Part shown: positions 31,380 through 41,083 of the stretch, piece by piece
Numbering within the stretch: the stretch's first letter is position 1
Layout of the letters: every line of letters starts with the position of its first letter
Origin: Chrysemys picta bellii
Lineage: Eukaryota; Chordata; Testudines; Emydidae
Reading direction: 5' to 3'
DNA: 64,000 nt
Assembly (NCBI RefSeq): GCF_011386835.1
Contig: NC_088791.1
Coordinates: forward strand, 125,154,943 to 125,218,942
Position numbers and translations under genes: made by a program
Notes under the pieces: generated by a model
Database searches by the model: none
What the model was told of the DNA's origin: nothing
The model's input: the letters and a program-made list of their open reading frames with translations, nothing else

Positions 31380-31885
31380 TGGAATAAATTGATAAACTAA
31401 AGAGTAATAAGTCACCAGGACCAGATGGTATTCACCCAAGAGTTCTGAAGGAACTCAAATGTGAAATTGCAGAACAACTAACTGTAGTCTGTAACCTATC
31501 ATTTAAATCCATTTCTGTATCAAATGACTGGAGGATAGCTAATGTGATACCAATTCTTAAAAAGGGCTCCAGAGGTGATCCCGGAAATTACAGGCAGGTA
31601 AGCCTGACTTCAGTACCGGGCAAACTGGTTGGAACGATAGTAAAGAACAAAAATTGTCAGACACATAGGTGAACATAATTTGTTGGGGAAGAGTCAACAT
31701 GTTTTTTTGTAAAGGGAAATCGTCTAACCAATCTACTTAGAATTCTTTGAGAGGGTCAACAAGCATGTGGACCGAGGGATCCAGTGGATATAGTGTATTT
31801 AGATTTTCAGAAAGCCTTTGACAAGGTCCCTCACCAAAAGGTTCTTAAGCAAAGTAAGCTGTCATGGGATAAAAGGGAAGGTCCT
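31380..31885 (+). pseudogene. CR1 ORF2 reverse-transcriptase fragment
   Basis: Motifs in order: SNKSPGPDGIHPRVLKEL, NDWRIANVIPILKKG, GNYRQVSLTSVPGKL and DIVYLDFQKAFDKVPH. The last is the palm motif A, holding a catalytic Asp. There are stops and frame changes between the blocks. The palm motif C with the second Asp pair is missing, because the copy is deleted downstream of the nested hAT. The family's ORF2 usually also has an upstream endonuclease domain, absent here by 5' truncation. Confidence 0.8.
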
Positions 31886-31892
31886 CTTATGG

Positions 31893-32624
31893 CAGGGGAG
31901 GGCAAACTACAGCCCGTGGGCCACATCCAGCCCATGGGACTGTCCTGCCTGGCCCCCGAGCTCCTGGCCCGGAAGGCTAACCCCCAGCCCCTCCCCTGCT
32001 GTCCCCCCTTCCCTGCAGCCTCAGCTCGCCCCACCGCTGGCGCAATGCTCTGGGTGTCAGGGCTATGAGCTCATGGGGCAGCGCAGCTGCAGAGTGCGGC
32101 CTTACCCGGTGCTCTGTGCTGCGTGGTGGTGGCGGCAGCAGTGTGGCCTGGCTCCAGCCGGGCGGCGCAGCTGTAGCGCTGTCAGCCACTGGTGCGCCAG
32201 GCAGCACAGTAAGGGGGCAGGGAGCAGGGGGGGTTGGATAGAGAGCAGGGGAGTTCGGGGTGGTGGTCAGGGGACGGGGATGTGGATGGTGATGGGGGAA
32301 ACAGGGTTGAATGGGGGCAAGGGTTTTGGGGGGCAGTCAGGAAGGAGGGGGGGGTGGATGGGGCATCAGGGGACAGTCAGAGGCAGGGGTTCCAGGGGCA
32401 TCAGGGGACAGGGAGAAGGGGTGGTTGGATGGGGCCGTCAGGAATGAGAGGAGGCGTTGGATGGTCGGCAGAGGTCCGGGGGCAGTTAGGGGACAGGGAA
32501 CAGGGGGGGTTGGGGTGGCAGATAGGAGGTGGGGGCTGGGCCACAACCCCCTCCCCTAACTGGCCCTCCGTACAAGTTACGAAACCCGATGCGGCACTCA
32601 GGCCAAAAAGTTTGCCCGCCTCTG
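31893..32624. mobile_element. hAT element (CAGGGG-GGCAAACT family) inserted in CR1
   Basis: The left end CAGGGGAGGGCAAACT and right end AGTTTGCCCGCCTCTG are inverted repeats. The flanks are a perfect 8-bp duplication TCTTATGG at 31885-31892 and 32625-32632. It splits the CR1 reverse transcriptase, so it is younger than the CR1 copy. The interior is G/C-rich: a proline/alanine-codon-rich part, then a degenerate minisatellite (32215-32530). No transposase is recognisable; the 209-codon open frame is a product of the low complexity. Confidence 0.85.
32215..32530. repeat. degenerate G-rich minisatellite
   Basis: About 7-9 imperfect units of roughly 35-45 bp built on 'caggggacaggga', 'ggggttggatgggg' and 'catcagggg'. 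They lie inside the hAT element. The strong G/C strand asymmetry explains overlapping long open frames on both strands. Confidence 0.7.
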
Positions 32625-33154
32625 TCTTATGGACTGGTAACTGGTTAAAAGATAGGAAACAAAGAGTAGGAATAAATGGTCAGTTTTCAGAATGGGAAGA
32701 GGTAAAATCATGACTGGTGTGGAGAAAATAAATAAGAAAGTGTTATTTACTCCTTTGCATAACACAAGAACTAGGGGTCACCAAATGAAATTAATAGGCA
32801 GCAGATTTAAAACCAAAAAAAGGAAGTATTTTTTTTTCACACAACGCACAATCAACCTGTGAACTCCTTGCCAGAGGATGTTGTGAAGGCCAAGACTATA
32901 ACAGGGTTCAGAAAAGAACTAGATAAATTCATGGAGGATAGGTCCATCAATGGCTATTAGCCAGGATGGACAGGGATAGTGTTCCTAGCCTTTGTTTGCC
33001 AGAAGCTGGGAATGGGCGATGGGATGGATCACTTGATGGTTATTGTTCTGTTCATTCCCTCTGGGGCACCTGGCATTGGCCACTATCGAAAGACAGGATA
33101 CTGGGCAAGATGGACCTTTTGTCTGACCCAGTATGGCTGTTCTTATGCTCTTAT

Positions 33155-33198
33155 GAGGGAAAGCTGCTGAAATGATGTTCTAACTTTTTGCCAATAAA
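33155..33198 (+). repeat. 44-bp direct repeat, right copy, flanking CR1
   Basis: Counterpart of 31283-31326. It starts immediately after the CR1 3' end (…TGCTCTTAT). Confidence 0.85.
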
Positions 33199-33336
33199 TG
33201 CATATTGGGTGTGTGTGGATAGGAAGAAAGGAATAGATCCCTTACCTGAAGTCAATGGAGATATGCCAATTTAAACCAGTTAAATATCTCTTCCAAAAAA
33301 TACAGTGACTTGAACTTTTTACATTGCTGCTTAATA

Positions 33337-33702
33337 GAGCTGGTCAATTTTTTTCCCAACAGAGAGAGAGAGTGTGTGTGTGTGTTTATGTGTGTGTATA
33401 TATGTATGTATTTTTTGTCAAAGATTTCAACAGGACATCACTGAAACATTTTGTTTGGTTTTGACCTTATAAAAATGTTTTTTCAATGTTATAATTTCAA
33501 CTATTTTATCATAGCATACCATAGTTGAATATTCTACATAAAAGTTGAAGCAAAAATCAAAATCAGATGTTTTGATCTTTATCAAAATAAAATATTTTGT
33601 TTTGCAAAAATTCTGACATTGACTTTTTATTCCAATTTGGAACAAAACCAGATTTCCAAATGTTGGAATTTCCCATGGGACAAATTCCATTTTTCAACCA
33701 AC
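33337..33702. mobile_element. TA-flanked AGAGCTGGT-family MITE
   Basis: Starts GAGCTGGTCAATTTTTTTCC after TA and ends GGAATTTGTCC-type sequence with CATTTTTCAACCAAC before TA. The interior consists of reciprocal 'caaaacatttt' and 'aaaatgtttt' blocks. Another good copy is at 55106-55455. Flanking TA at every end seen suggests a TA target. A GT/GA microsatellite (33361-33412) lies inside. Confidence 0.6.
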
Positions 33703-34346
33703 TATATTACTTAATATGTTTATAATGCTCTGGTCAGGAACTTTACACCACTTCTTGGTTTCCCCTTTGGGAGCATCTCCAGGTTTGTGGGTGGGTGTTA
33801 TAAATTAGAAATTGTTTTAGTAAGTGCTATAAATCCCAGGAAAGTGCTGTTTTTACTGACATACCAAGATGTTTTAAAAAATACCCTATAATTTTCCTCT
33901 ACTAAGATTATCAATAAATAATATTTTAAACTGTTCTAGCACATCTCACCTAAGGAGCTCAAAGCAATTTGTATAGTTAATTAAACCTGAGAGCAATCCT
34001 ATGAAGTTCAACTGTGGCCACTTCAGTGGCCACACTTTTTTATTTTTCTTGATTAGATAAAACTTACCTAGATGACTGTGCAGGAGTCTTTAGAATCTTT
34101 TTGTGAAAGATTAGTCATCTCATGATACTGCTACTTAGTGATCCCATTACAGTTATTGGGCCAAATTACAATTTTTGAGGAATTGGAATTTATCTTAATG
34201 AGAGATCCACATAACCTTTATATCCTCACTAGGAGGTGAGGACACATCTGGAGAGTAGAGAAAAAAACCTGAATGTAGTTATGGCCCATTTGAGCCTCAT
34301 GCTCTGCCAGTCTCTTTCTTGCTATTAAAATTCACTTGTTGTAACT
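33703..34346. other. no gene; old retroposon fragment
   Basis: 33930-34010 contains 'ctagcacatctcacctaagg' and 'agctcaaagcaatttgtata', a piece of the ancient MIR/CR1-type retroposon. The remainder is unassigned. Confidence 0.4.
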
Positions 34347-34554
34347 AGCAACAAAGAGTCCTGTGGCACCTTATAGACTAACAGATGTATTGGAGCATAA
34401 GCTTTCATGGGTGAATACCCACAAAGTGAATACCCTTCAAAGTGGTTTTTCACCCACAAAAGCTCATGCTCCAATACATCTGTTAGTCTGTAAGGTGCCA
34501 CAGGACTCTTTGTTGCTTTTTACAGATCCAGACTAACATGGCTACCTCTCTGAT
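34347..34554 (+). mobile_element. Penelope-like fold-back retroposon, subfamily B
   Basis: Inverted 5' copy, then forward copy ending GACTAACATGGCTACCTCTC. Target duplication ACTTGTTGTAACT / ACTTGTAGTAACT (34334-34346 and 34555-34567) has one change over 13 bp. The hammerhead-like core is disrupted by rearrangement at the join. Confidence 0.6.
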
Positions 34555-34567
34555 ACTTGTAGTAACT

Positions 34568-35405
34568 GTTACTAGTGTCTGCCATGTGCTGATGTAGTCC
34601 GTCACAGACCTTTTGGGGGGGGGAATGTATGTTTTATTTTGTCCTCTTCCTTTATTCTCAGTAATGGGGGGAATTGATGTGAAAACATATCAATGTTAAC
34701 ACTTTTTTTTTTTTTGAAAGTTCGTGTACTGTAATAGGGACTTAACTACCTCATCTCTAAAATCCCGCAGTTCAGGGTAATACTTTACATAGCTGTGGGT
34801 AAACACAGTTACCTCAAAAGATTGATAAATTACAAATCATTTTGTAGTCTTACATTTGCAGCAAGATTAAAATGTATTGTTAAAGATGTAAGGTCATTCT
34901 TGTTTCAAAAATTTTAAATTGCTGCTTTGCACCTATGCCCTTGCAGAGTCCAGGAGTTATCTTGCTACTGAGTTACAGCCCAGACTATATTTTCTGGGAC
35001 TGGGTGTGGCTGGAACGTGTCTCTGTAGGGATATTCCACGCAGAAGGCAGTCAGTCAGAAAGGGCAGCTTGGGATTTATCTTCAATTATATAATAATTTC
35101 AGCACACTTATTAGCTGAATTATTCTACAAGAAAAATTAGACTTCTATTGCCTATGGTATGAAGTGCTATTTACAAATTGGATTTATGCACTTACGTCAA
35201 TTCAGCTTATGTCAATTCAGCTAGTTATGTGGTAGACACCTGTAGAGCTAACTTTTTTACAGAGAGCTTTCTCAGAACTTGATTTAATTAAAACAGCAAA
35301 TACACGTCTAGCATCAATTTTATTACTTTTCTCTCTACTGAGCATTCAGAATGGAGGCTGCCCACTCACAGGTTTTCACTGTATTCTTTAGTCCTACACA
35401 CACAC

Positions 35406-35444
<39 letters not shown>

Positions 35445-36442
35445 AACCTAGGCTTTTGTAACCAATACTCAGGCTCCCCATACTTTACCCTACTGTTGAA
35501 TCCCTGTATTAGGCCCCAGTGAATTGCTGGTGACTGCTTGCCAGTATTGTGAACATTATCAACTATCATGGTCCGAGGGCTGCTCCAGACCCCATATTGA
35601 AAGATCAGCCTATGCTACCAGTGTGTGTTAGAATATGTACAGCTGAATGGCAGGGAGCATGTGCTAACTGATGAGTACTCCAGGACTTAGGGCCCACTCC
35701 AGTGAAGTGCTGTCTCCTGGGGGTGATACAGAGCACTTTTGCTTTCCATTTACTCTAATGGGAACTGAGGGTGTTCAACATCTCTTAGGCAATTAGGGCA
35801 GTTGACCAAAAGCTCTAGGTGACCCAGTGATAATTCATTACATATCTGTCCAATTCCTCAGGACTGTCTTTCTAATGCGTTTTGTCTTTGTTCACATAAA
35901 TAATTGCATCATTGTTGGTGAAGGCCTGAATTTCAGTTAGAAATGTAGTGTTCTTGGTAATTCATTATCGTTGTTGGTTTTCGCACTCTAGTAATACTGT
36001 TGTAGAAGGGTTTTATAGATTGACATAGAAGTTTTATAAAACGGCAAGGATAGAGCAAATTACCTGTATAGGATTTTGTCATGAAAATATGATTCATTAG
36101 GATGTAGACTTCATTACTAAACAATTACCAACAACTCTTTTATGTATTTACAAAGGGTTAAATTTTCTGCTTGTATAACTTGGCAAAGCTCTATTGAAGT
36201 CAATGGAGCATGGAAACATTGCACAGTAGAAACTGGCCCAAAGACACTAGATTTAAAGCAAGAGAATGAAGAATAGGAGTGGGAAAATGTAGAACTGTAG
36301 TGTGAGACCACAGCAATGTGTAATAGAGTTCTTTGTACGTTTCTGCAATTGTAGAGATGAATTACTAAGCACAAAACCAATTGTATTGGCTCATTATTGC
36401 TTCATTATGATACATATAGCAAGCATTACCTTTTTCAAAAAA
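34568..36442. other. no gene seen
   Basis: Contains an AC then CT microsatellite at 35395-35441 and AT-rich unassigned sequence. No supportable gene. Confidence 0.4.
35408..35441. repeat. (CT)n microsatellite
   Basis: About 17 CT units, preceded by a short ACAC run. Confidence 0.95.
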
Positions 36443-36560
36443 AGAGCTTGTATGTTTACACTAGATATAATGCAGGACAGATCCTCATCTAGTGTAAATT
36501 GTTATAACATCACTGAAGTCAATGATAATGGAACCCTGACAATTTATGCCAGCTGAGGAT
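36443..36560. repeat. palindromic MITE-like fragment
   Basis: 'tacactagatataatgcagg' and 'gatcctcatctagtgtaaat' fold back, with 'cactgaagtcaatgataatg' in the middle and 'tgccagctgaggatc' at the right. It borders the retroposon fragment that follows. Confidence 0.4.
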
Positions 36561-36612
36561 CTAATACATCTATTAGTCTATAAGGTGTCACAGGACTCTT
36601 TGTTGCTTTTCA
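36561..36612 (+). mobile_element. Penelope-like retroposon fragment, subfamily B
   Basis: Only the last part of the family unit is present ('attagtctataaggtgtcac', 'aggactctttgttgctttt'). No target duplication was identified. Confidence 0.5.
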
Positions 36613-37645
36613 CAAATTGCACTGTTTTCTTAACAGACTGAAACCCAGAGTTTAACTTGCTATGATAATCTTATAGGGTTTTTTTTAGTACCTTTCTTCA
36701 AATGTTAGGATCTTTTGGATCCTTAGGGAACAAATTGTATAAAGATCTTTTCATGCACTATTGAACAGACAGGCTATGTGGCCACTCTTGAGAAGCACAA
36801 ACAGCTATGCAACATAAAATTTGGAACAGAGAGCAAAGCGGGGGGGGGTTTGGGTAGGCAGAAGAGATGAGAACTATTCAAATGAGAATTTAGCCAGGAT
36901 GCTGGACACTGCTACCTTTACAACAATTCTCCTGGGATCTTTAATGACCACAAGTGGTCAGGATCTTGGTTTTCTGTCTCTTAAAAACCACACCTCTAGC
37001 ACCAGTGCCCTTTAGCACCACAGGGATTATTTTCTTTATGATCATTGATCCAAGACCAGTTCTTGGAAATGTTGGCTGTTTTTGAAAGCCTGTGTACTGG
37101 TCTGTCAACTCTAAGCAGCTTTGCATCACTCATACATGTAGCCACCTGATTTTTTTTTTAGCATTGACTGCTGGAGCTGGAGATTAATCCTGTACACTGC
37201 TTGAAAACTGGCACTCCATTTGTTTTCACATGATATAAAGGCATTAATTTTCTAGGTTTAGGAATTCTCAAAACAGTGGCTGCTACAATCATGTCAGGTT
37301 TGAAAAGCAGGTGCGGAAAATCATGGGGATAATCAGAATGACACGTTATTAAGGTCTAATATGTCTGTCTGACAGTTATGGAAGAATTCTTTGTACCATT
37401 GGGGAAGGTTGGTGGTTCAATTTTGCAGTAAACCTTTTCTTTCCCCAGTGCTGATGTTTCATCAAACATCAGACCTTAAAACTGTCACTGGTTGCTCAGT
37501 CTAATAGTGTTATTCTTGACATTGATTTAGGACTGAATATACAATATCCCAGAATTTGGACAAGTCCAAATTTCAGTCCCTTTACCGAGAGATGTTGATT
37601 CATCGCTGACTCAGAGGGAAGAATATCACATGTTCATTAACACTA
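36613..37645. other. no gene seen
   Basis: Poly-G at 36840-36848. Around 36935-36990, 'gggatctttaatgaccacaa' followed by 'gtggtcaggatcttggtttt' resembles a phrase I have seen in dispersed vertebrate repeats, but I cannot name it. The rest is unassigned. Confidence 0.35.
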
Positions 37646-38284
37646 GAGTTGGGCAAAACTTTTGTGGTGTGTAGTTTTTTGCCAAAAAATGCAATGTTGG
37701 CAAACCTTCATCTCAAAACTGTTTGCAAATTTGTGAATGAATGACTGTGAATGGTCCCTGGGCTAGGGAAAGAGTGAGAATGACTTCACCTTGTAGCTAG
37801 GACACTCACTTAGGATGTGAGAGACCCAAGTTCAGGTCCCTTTTCTAATGCCTATTTAATGATTTATGCAAACTTGAACAGCTTCAGCAGAAGAGATTGA
37901 GAGCAACCCATAACCTATTCTATTCCATAGCCCAGGGCTATGGCACTGGCCTGCTGTGTGTGAGATGCTAGTTCAAATCGCCGAGTGGGGAATTGAACCT
38001 GTCTCTCACCTGCCAGGTTAGTACCCTAACCACTGGGCTAAAAGTTATAAGGGAGTTCCTGCCCTTCCCCTCGGTTCTGTGAATCTAGTCCTCCTTAGCG
38101 TTTGTTAAAATGCCTGAAATTGAAACAAAAATTCAAGTCTTGGCAAACAAAACGATTCACTTGACCTCACTAAAAAGGTTTTCCAGCTTTTCAATTTGCC
38201 AAATATTTTGAAAAATTCCATTTTAGGCTCAGTCTGAAATGACTTTAATTGCCAGTGAACTGAAAAGCCCAGTGCTTGTCCAGC
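37646..38284. mobile_element. composite TA-flanked element with tRNA-like modules, copy 2
   Basis: Ends GAGTTGGGCAAAAC (after TA) and CAGTGCTTGTCCAGC (before TA) are inverted, as in copy 1 at 3429-4343. It contains three tRNA-like modules: 37790-37840 (+), about 37930-37985 (+, with the B-box-like AGTTCAAATC) and 37985-38040 (-, 'ctaaccactgggcta' end). Outer arms have 'tgcaatgttggcaaacc' and 'ttttcaatttgccaaat' blocks. It has no coding capacity. Confidence 0.5.
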
Positions 38285-39299
38285 TATAAATAACATCCCT
38301 GTTTTTGTAGCATCTGGGGATTCTTTGAAAGTCTCCCATCCCAGGGCCAAGATCACAGCAAAAGATGATTTCTACTTACTGGCAGAAATCTGGCGTGCAG
38401 TAACTCAGGAATCCAGTGAAACCATTTGTTGAAATATAGGTGTGAGAAAATATATTGCTTTTCTGGGCAAAGTCATCCGCTTTTAAAGTCAATCACGTTT
38501 AATGCATACAGCACTGCACTGAAGAGGAAACTATTAATTGCTGAACATTATGGGCCCGACGCTCAGCTGGTGTAGACTGGGCTGCTTCACATATATTGCC
38601 AGCTGAGGATATGCCCATAATATAGTTCCACAATAGACCTTCATAGTGCTGCTTAAAAAGTCTGACCTCTATGCTTAAAATTTGCCCTTTGGATTCCAAG
38701 GCCTGTTCATGAAAATGGTAATTAAAAAAAATATCCGGTAGAGACATTTTTTTCTGTCAGCAATTCTGTCCTCTGCCAGATAACTGCACCATTTGTCTTC
38801 CCAATCATAGCCAGCCCTTCTTCACGGGCGACAACTGCTATTGTCTCGGTGGAGTTGCATCCCTCAGTTTGACAGCGTCTATAGCAGCGGCACTTCTTTT
38901 CTGCATTCTATTTTTGGTCCCAGGATGCAAAGTCATTTCACCCAAGTCATCTCCTGTCATAACTAGTTCACTAGAAAGTCATGCTCAGAAATGTATTTGC
39001 CCCTCCAGAATGACTCTGTCTTTAAGATTTTCATTCAAAGCCAACCCAGTGGCCTTGGCAATTGTTGATGTTGTTTTTCAGTGTTTCCTGAAAATTTTTA
39101 CACCTGACACTAACCAGCAGTGTAGTCACAGCCACAGACTCAGCTGAACTACCATATGAATGATGATGCATTCACTCATGCTCATGGTGAACCATTTGCA
39201 GATATTTTCCCAAATGAACATTAGCAGCATGACACTGCTTTTTCCTCTACAAAAGTAATGTAAGTTATGCTGGTGTGTTCTAAATCACTGAAGTAAAAT
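38285..39299. other. unassigned; one relatively G/C-rich segment
   Basis: On -, 38748-38910 reads as a 48-codon open stretch with a Cys-rich start (CRCYRRCQTEGC) in slightly G/C-richer sequence. No family is recognised and no splice context is clear. 38550-38605 holds a small fold-back fragment. Confidence 0.3.
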
Positions 39300-39600
39300 C
39301 TATCCCTGTCTTGTTTCACCTTGACCAAGTCATTGAACTGCTCTGTGCCTCAGTTTCCCCATCTTTAATACAGGGAAAGTCATACTTACCTCTGTCCCTC
39401 ACAGGAGAGTTGTGAAACTTAATTAACATTTCTAAAGTGGTCGGACTCCCTTGTGTGTGTTGTAGTCATTATCAATTCTTGCCACATTCATACCTAGATG
39501 CCCCGCTCAGACCCCATTGTGCTGTGCACACACACACATAAGAAGAAGACGGTCCCTGTCACAAAGAGTTTACAATCTGAGTATGAGATGGTATAAAACT
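39300..39600 (-). repeat. ancient MIR/CR1-type retroposon fragments
   Basis: 39300-39445 carries the reverse core ('tgtgcctcagtttccccatc', 'cctcacaggagagttgtgaa'). 39475-39600 carries 'gaccccattgtgctgtgcac' and 'acaaagagtttacaatctga' in the forward sense. Two old fragments are adjacent in opposite orientation. Confidence 0.5.
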
Positions 39601-39729
39601 GTGTTTTTGTTTTTCATATCCTCCTATCCCATCCACTTCTGCATCTGTAAATGTATTCATTTTAGCCAAATAAGTAAAGGAAAATAGTTCTGAAAAATGA
39701 CCATGTTGCATATACTGTACCTGCTTTGA

Positions 39730-40030
39730 TGATGGTGCCAATAATGAAAACCCCAAGTATTAAAACATCATGAATCAGACTGCCAAAAAATCATGACATT
39801 AAAAAAAAAATTGAGGTTCTATTTATTAAGCTGATTTTTTTTTTAACCTTTAGGGTGCACTTTGGGTCATAATCTCAAACTTTTCTCTGCAACCATGTGG
39901 GCTAGAAACGTACTTTTAAAAAAAAAGTTGAATTCTCACATGACTCCTGGAGCAGGGGCTTTAAGAAATGCACCAAATGTCATGAAATTTATAGTTAATA
40001 TCATGAGTGGGCAGCACACATTAGAAATGC
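39730..40030 (-). mobile_element. hAT-like MITE (TGCCAA family), reverse copy
   Basis: 'ttctcacatgactcctggag' and 'taatatcatgagtgggcag' are the family's internal phrases in reverse. The left end is near 'ggtgccaataatgaaaaccc'. It is diverged, with poly-A and poly-T runs inside. Confidence 0.45.
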
Positions 40031-40952
40031 TGACAGACCGATCAATTGCATGGGCAGAGAGAAGCCCGTGTGCTCTCCTCCCTCCCTCCCTTTGACTCTT
40101 CTGGGAAACCTTTGGTTCACTTGTTATATTTAGTCATCTTGTTTTCCTTCCTTCTATATAGACTACCCCCAATCACGTTTCTACTTAGTATTAGTCAGAT
40201 GGGGGAGGGGCACCTCTACCTAAGACATTCCTGGCCCTCGCTTGCCTTTCCCATATGGGGTTGGGAGGCCAGTGGGTCCTTGATGGGCGTGGTAGAGGTT
40301 CTTGTAGGGGGTGTGTGTGTGTTTTAACTATATTTGTATTACACGAGTGCCTAGAGGCCACAAGCAATATTGGGAAGGCCCATTGTGTTGTACAGGCCGT
40401 TAGGGCAAGATTTTTCAAAAGTGCTCAGCAGCTCCTCTTGTTCCCAGTGGGAGCTGGTGGGTGAAAATCTGGCTACTTCAGTGAGGCCCTGGATGGGTTT
40501 TAGAAACACCATACAGCTGGAGATCAAGGGAAGAGTTCAATTCAGGTCAAGAGGAGCCAGGAAATGAGCCAGCTGAGGCTAACTATTGACCCCCTTATAA
40601 AGAGGCTTGTTTGCAGAGAGCACCCATTCAAAGCGGGGCAAGAAGGGAATTCTTCCTGAGAGCCTCAATGAAAGGGTGAAGACTACCAAGCCACAGGATG
40701 TGGAAAGAGGTAATGCCTGAAGCTGGAGGAGCTAGTTTAGCCTAGTTTACAGGCAATTTGTTTGGTTTCTTAGCAGGGGGGCTGGCTGGAGGAAGCCACC
40801 CTCTTCCATTCTTTAGTTTGCTGTCTCTGGACTGGGCTGCAGAAAGCCCCACTGTACTTTATTCCACGGGGTTCTTGGAGGGGGAAAGACTTTTCCAGTT
40901 TGACCAGAAGGCCAAGTTACCATATTTGCTATGTTGGAGAAACATTGAGGCT
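40031..40952. other. no gene; old retroposon tail
   Basis: 40330-40400 has 'tatttgtattacacgagtgc' and 'gcccattgtgttgtacaggc', the dispersed retroposon tail also seen at 54620. 40405-40480 looks like a fold-back fragment. The rest is unassigned. Confidence 0.4.
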
Positions 40953-41083
40953 GCACCTAACATAGAGGTAAAGAGCACTTACCCACGGGTGTTTACATGG
41001 GAGATGTTCTTGAAAATCTGACCACTTAAGTGCCTAAATGGGAGCTGTTGGGTTTTGAGCTCTTTTGAAAATCTAGCCTACAG
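40953..41083. repeat. palindromic MITE-like element
   Basis: 'cttgaaaatctgaccactta' and 'cttttgaaaatctagcctac' occur around 'taagtgcctaaatgggagct'. It belongs to the same group as 22861 and 27906. Confidence 0.4.

Larger units (their letters stand above)
31327..33154 (+). mobile_element. CR1 LINE, internally deleted, with nested hAT
   Basis: A 5'-truncated CR1 on +. Reverse-transcriptase sequence occupies 31380-31885, then a nested hAT element (31893-32624), then a short further ORF2 piece (to about 32710). The rest of ORF2 is missing, and the sequence jumps to the 3' untranslated region (32713-33154), which has 'caagaactaggggtcaccaa', 'gaagctgggaatgggcgatg' and 'ctgttcttatgctcttat' at the end. 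A 44-bp direct repeat flanks the copy. CR1 elements move by target-primed reverse transcription. This copy cannot encode a working enzyme. Confidence 0.85.

Noticed and set aside
31818..32447. 209-codon open frame, the longest in the window
   Set aside because: It lies mostly in the G/C-rich hAT insert and its minisatellite, overlaps other long frames on both strands and has no motif. It is a composition artefact.
32215..32530. CRISPR-like array of regularly spaced repeats
   Set aside because: Units are imperfect and contiguous without unique spacers, in a vertebrate sequence. It is a minisatellite.
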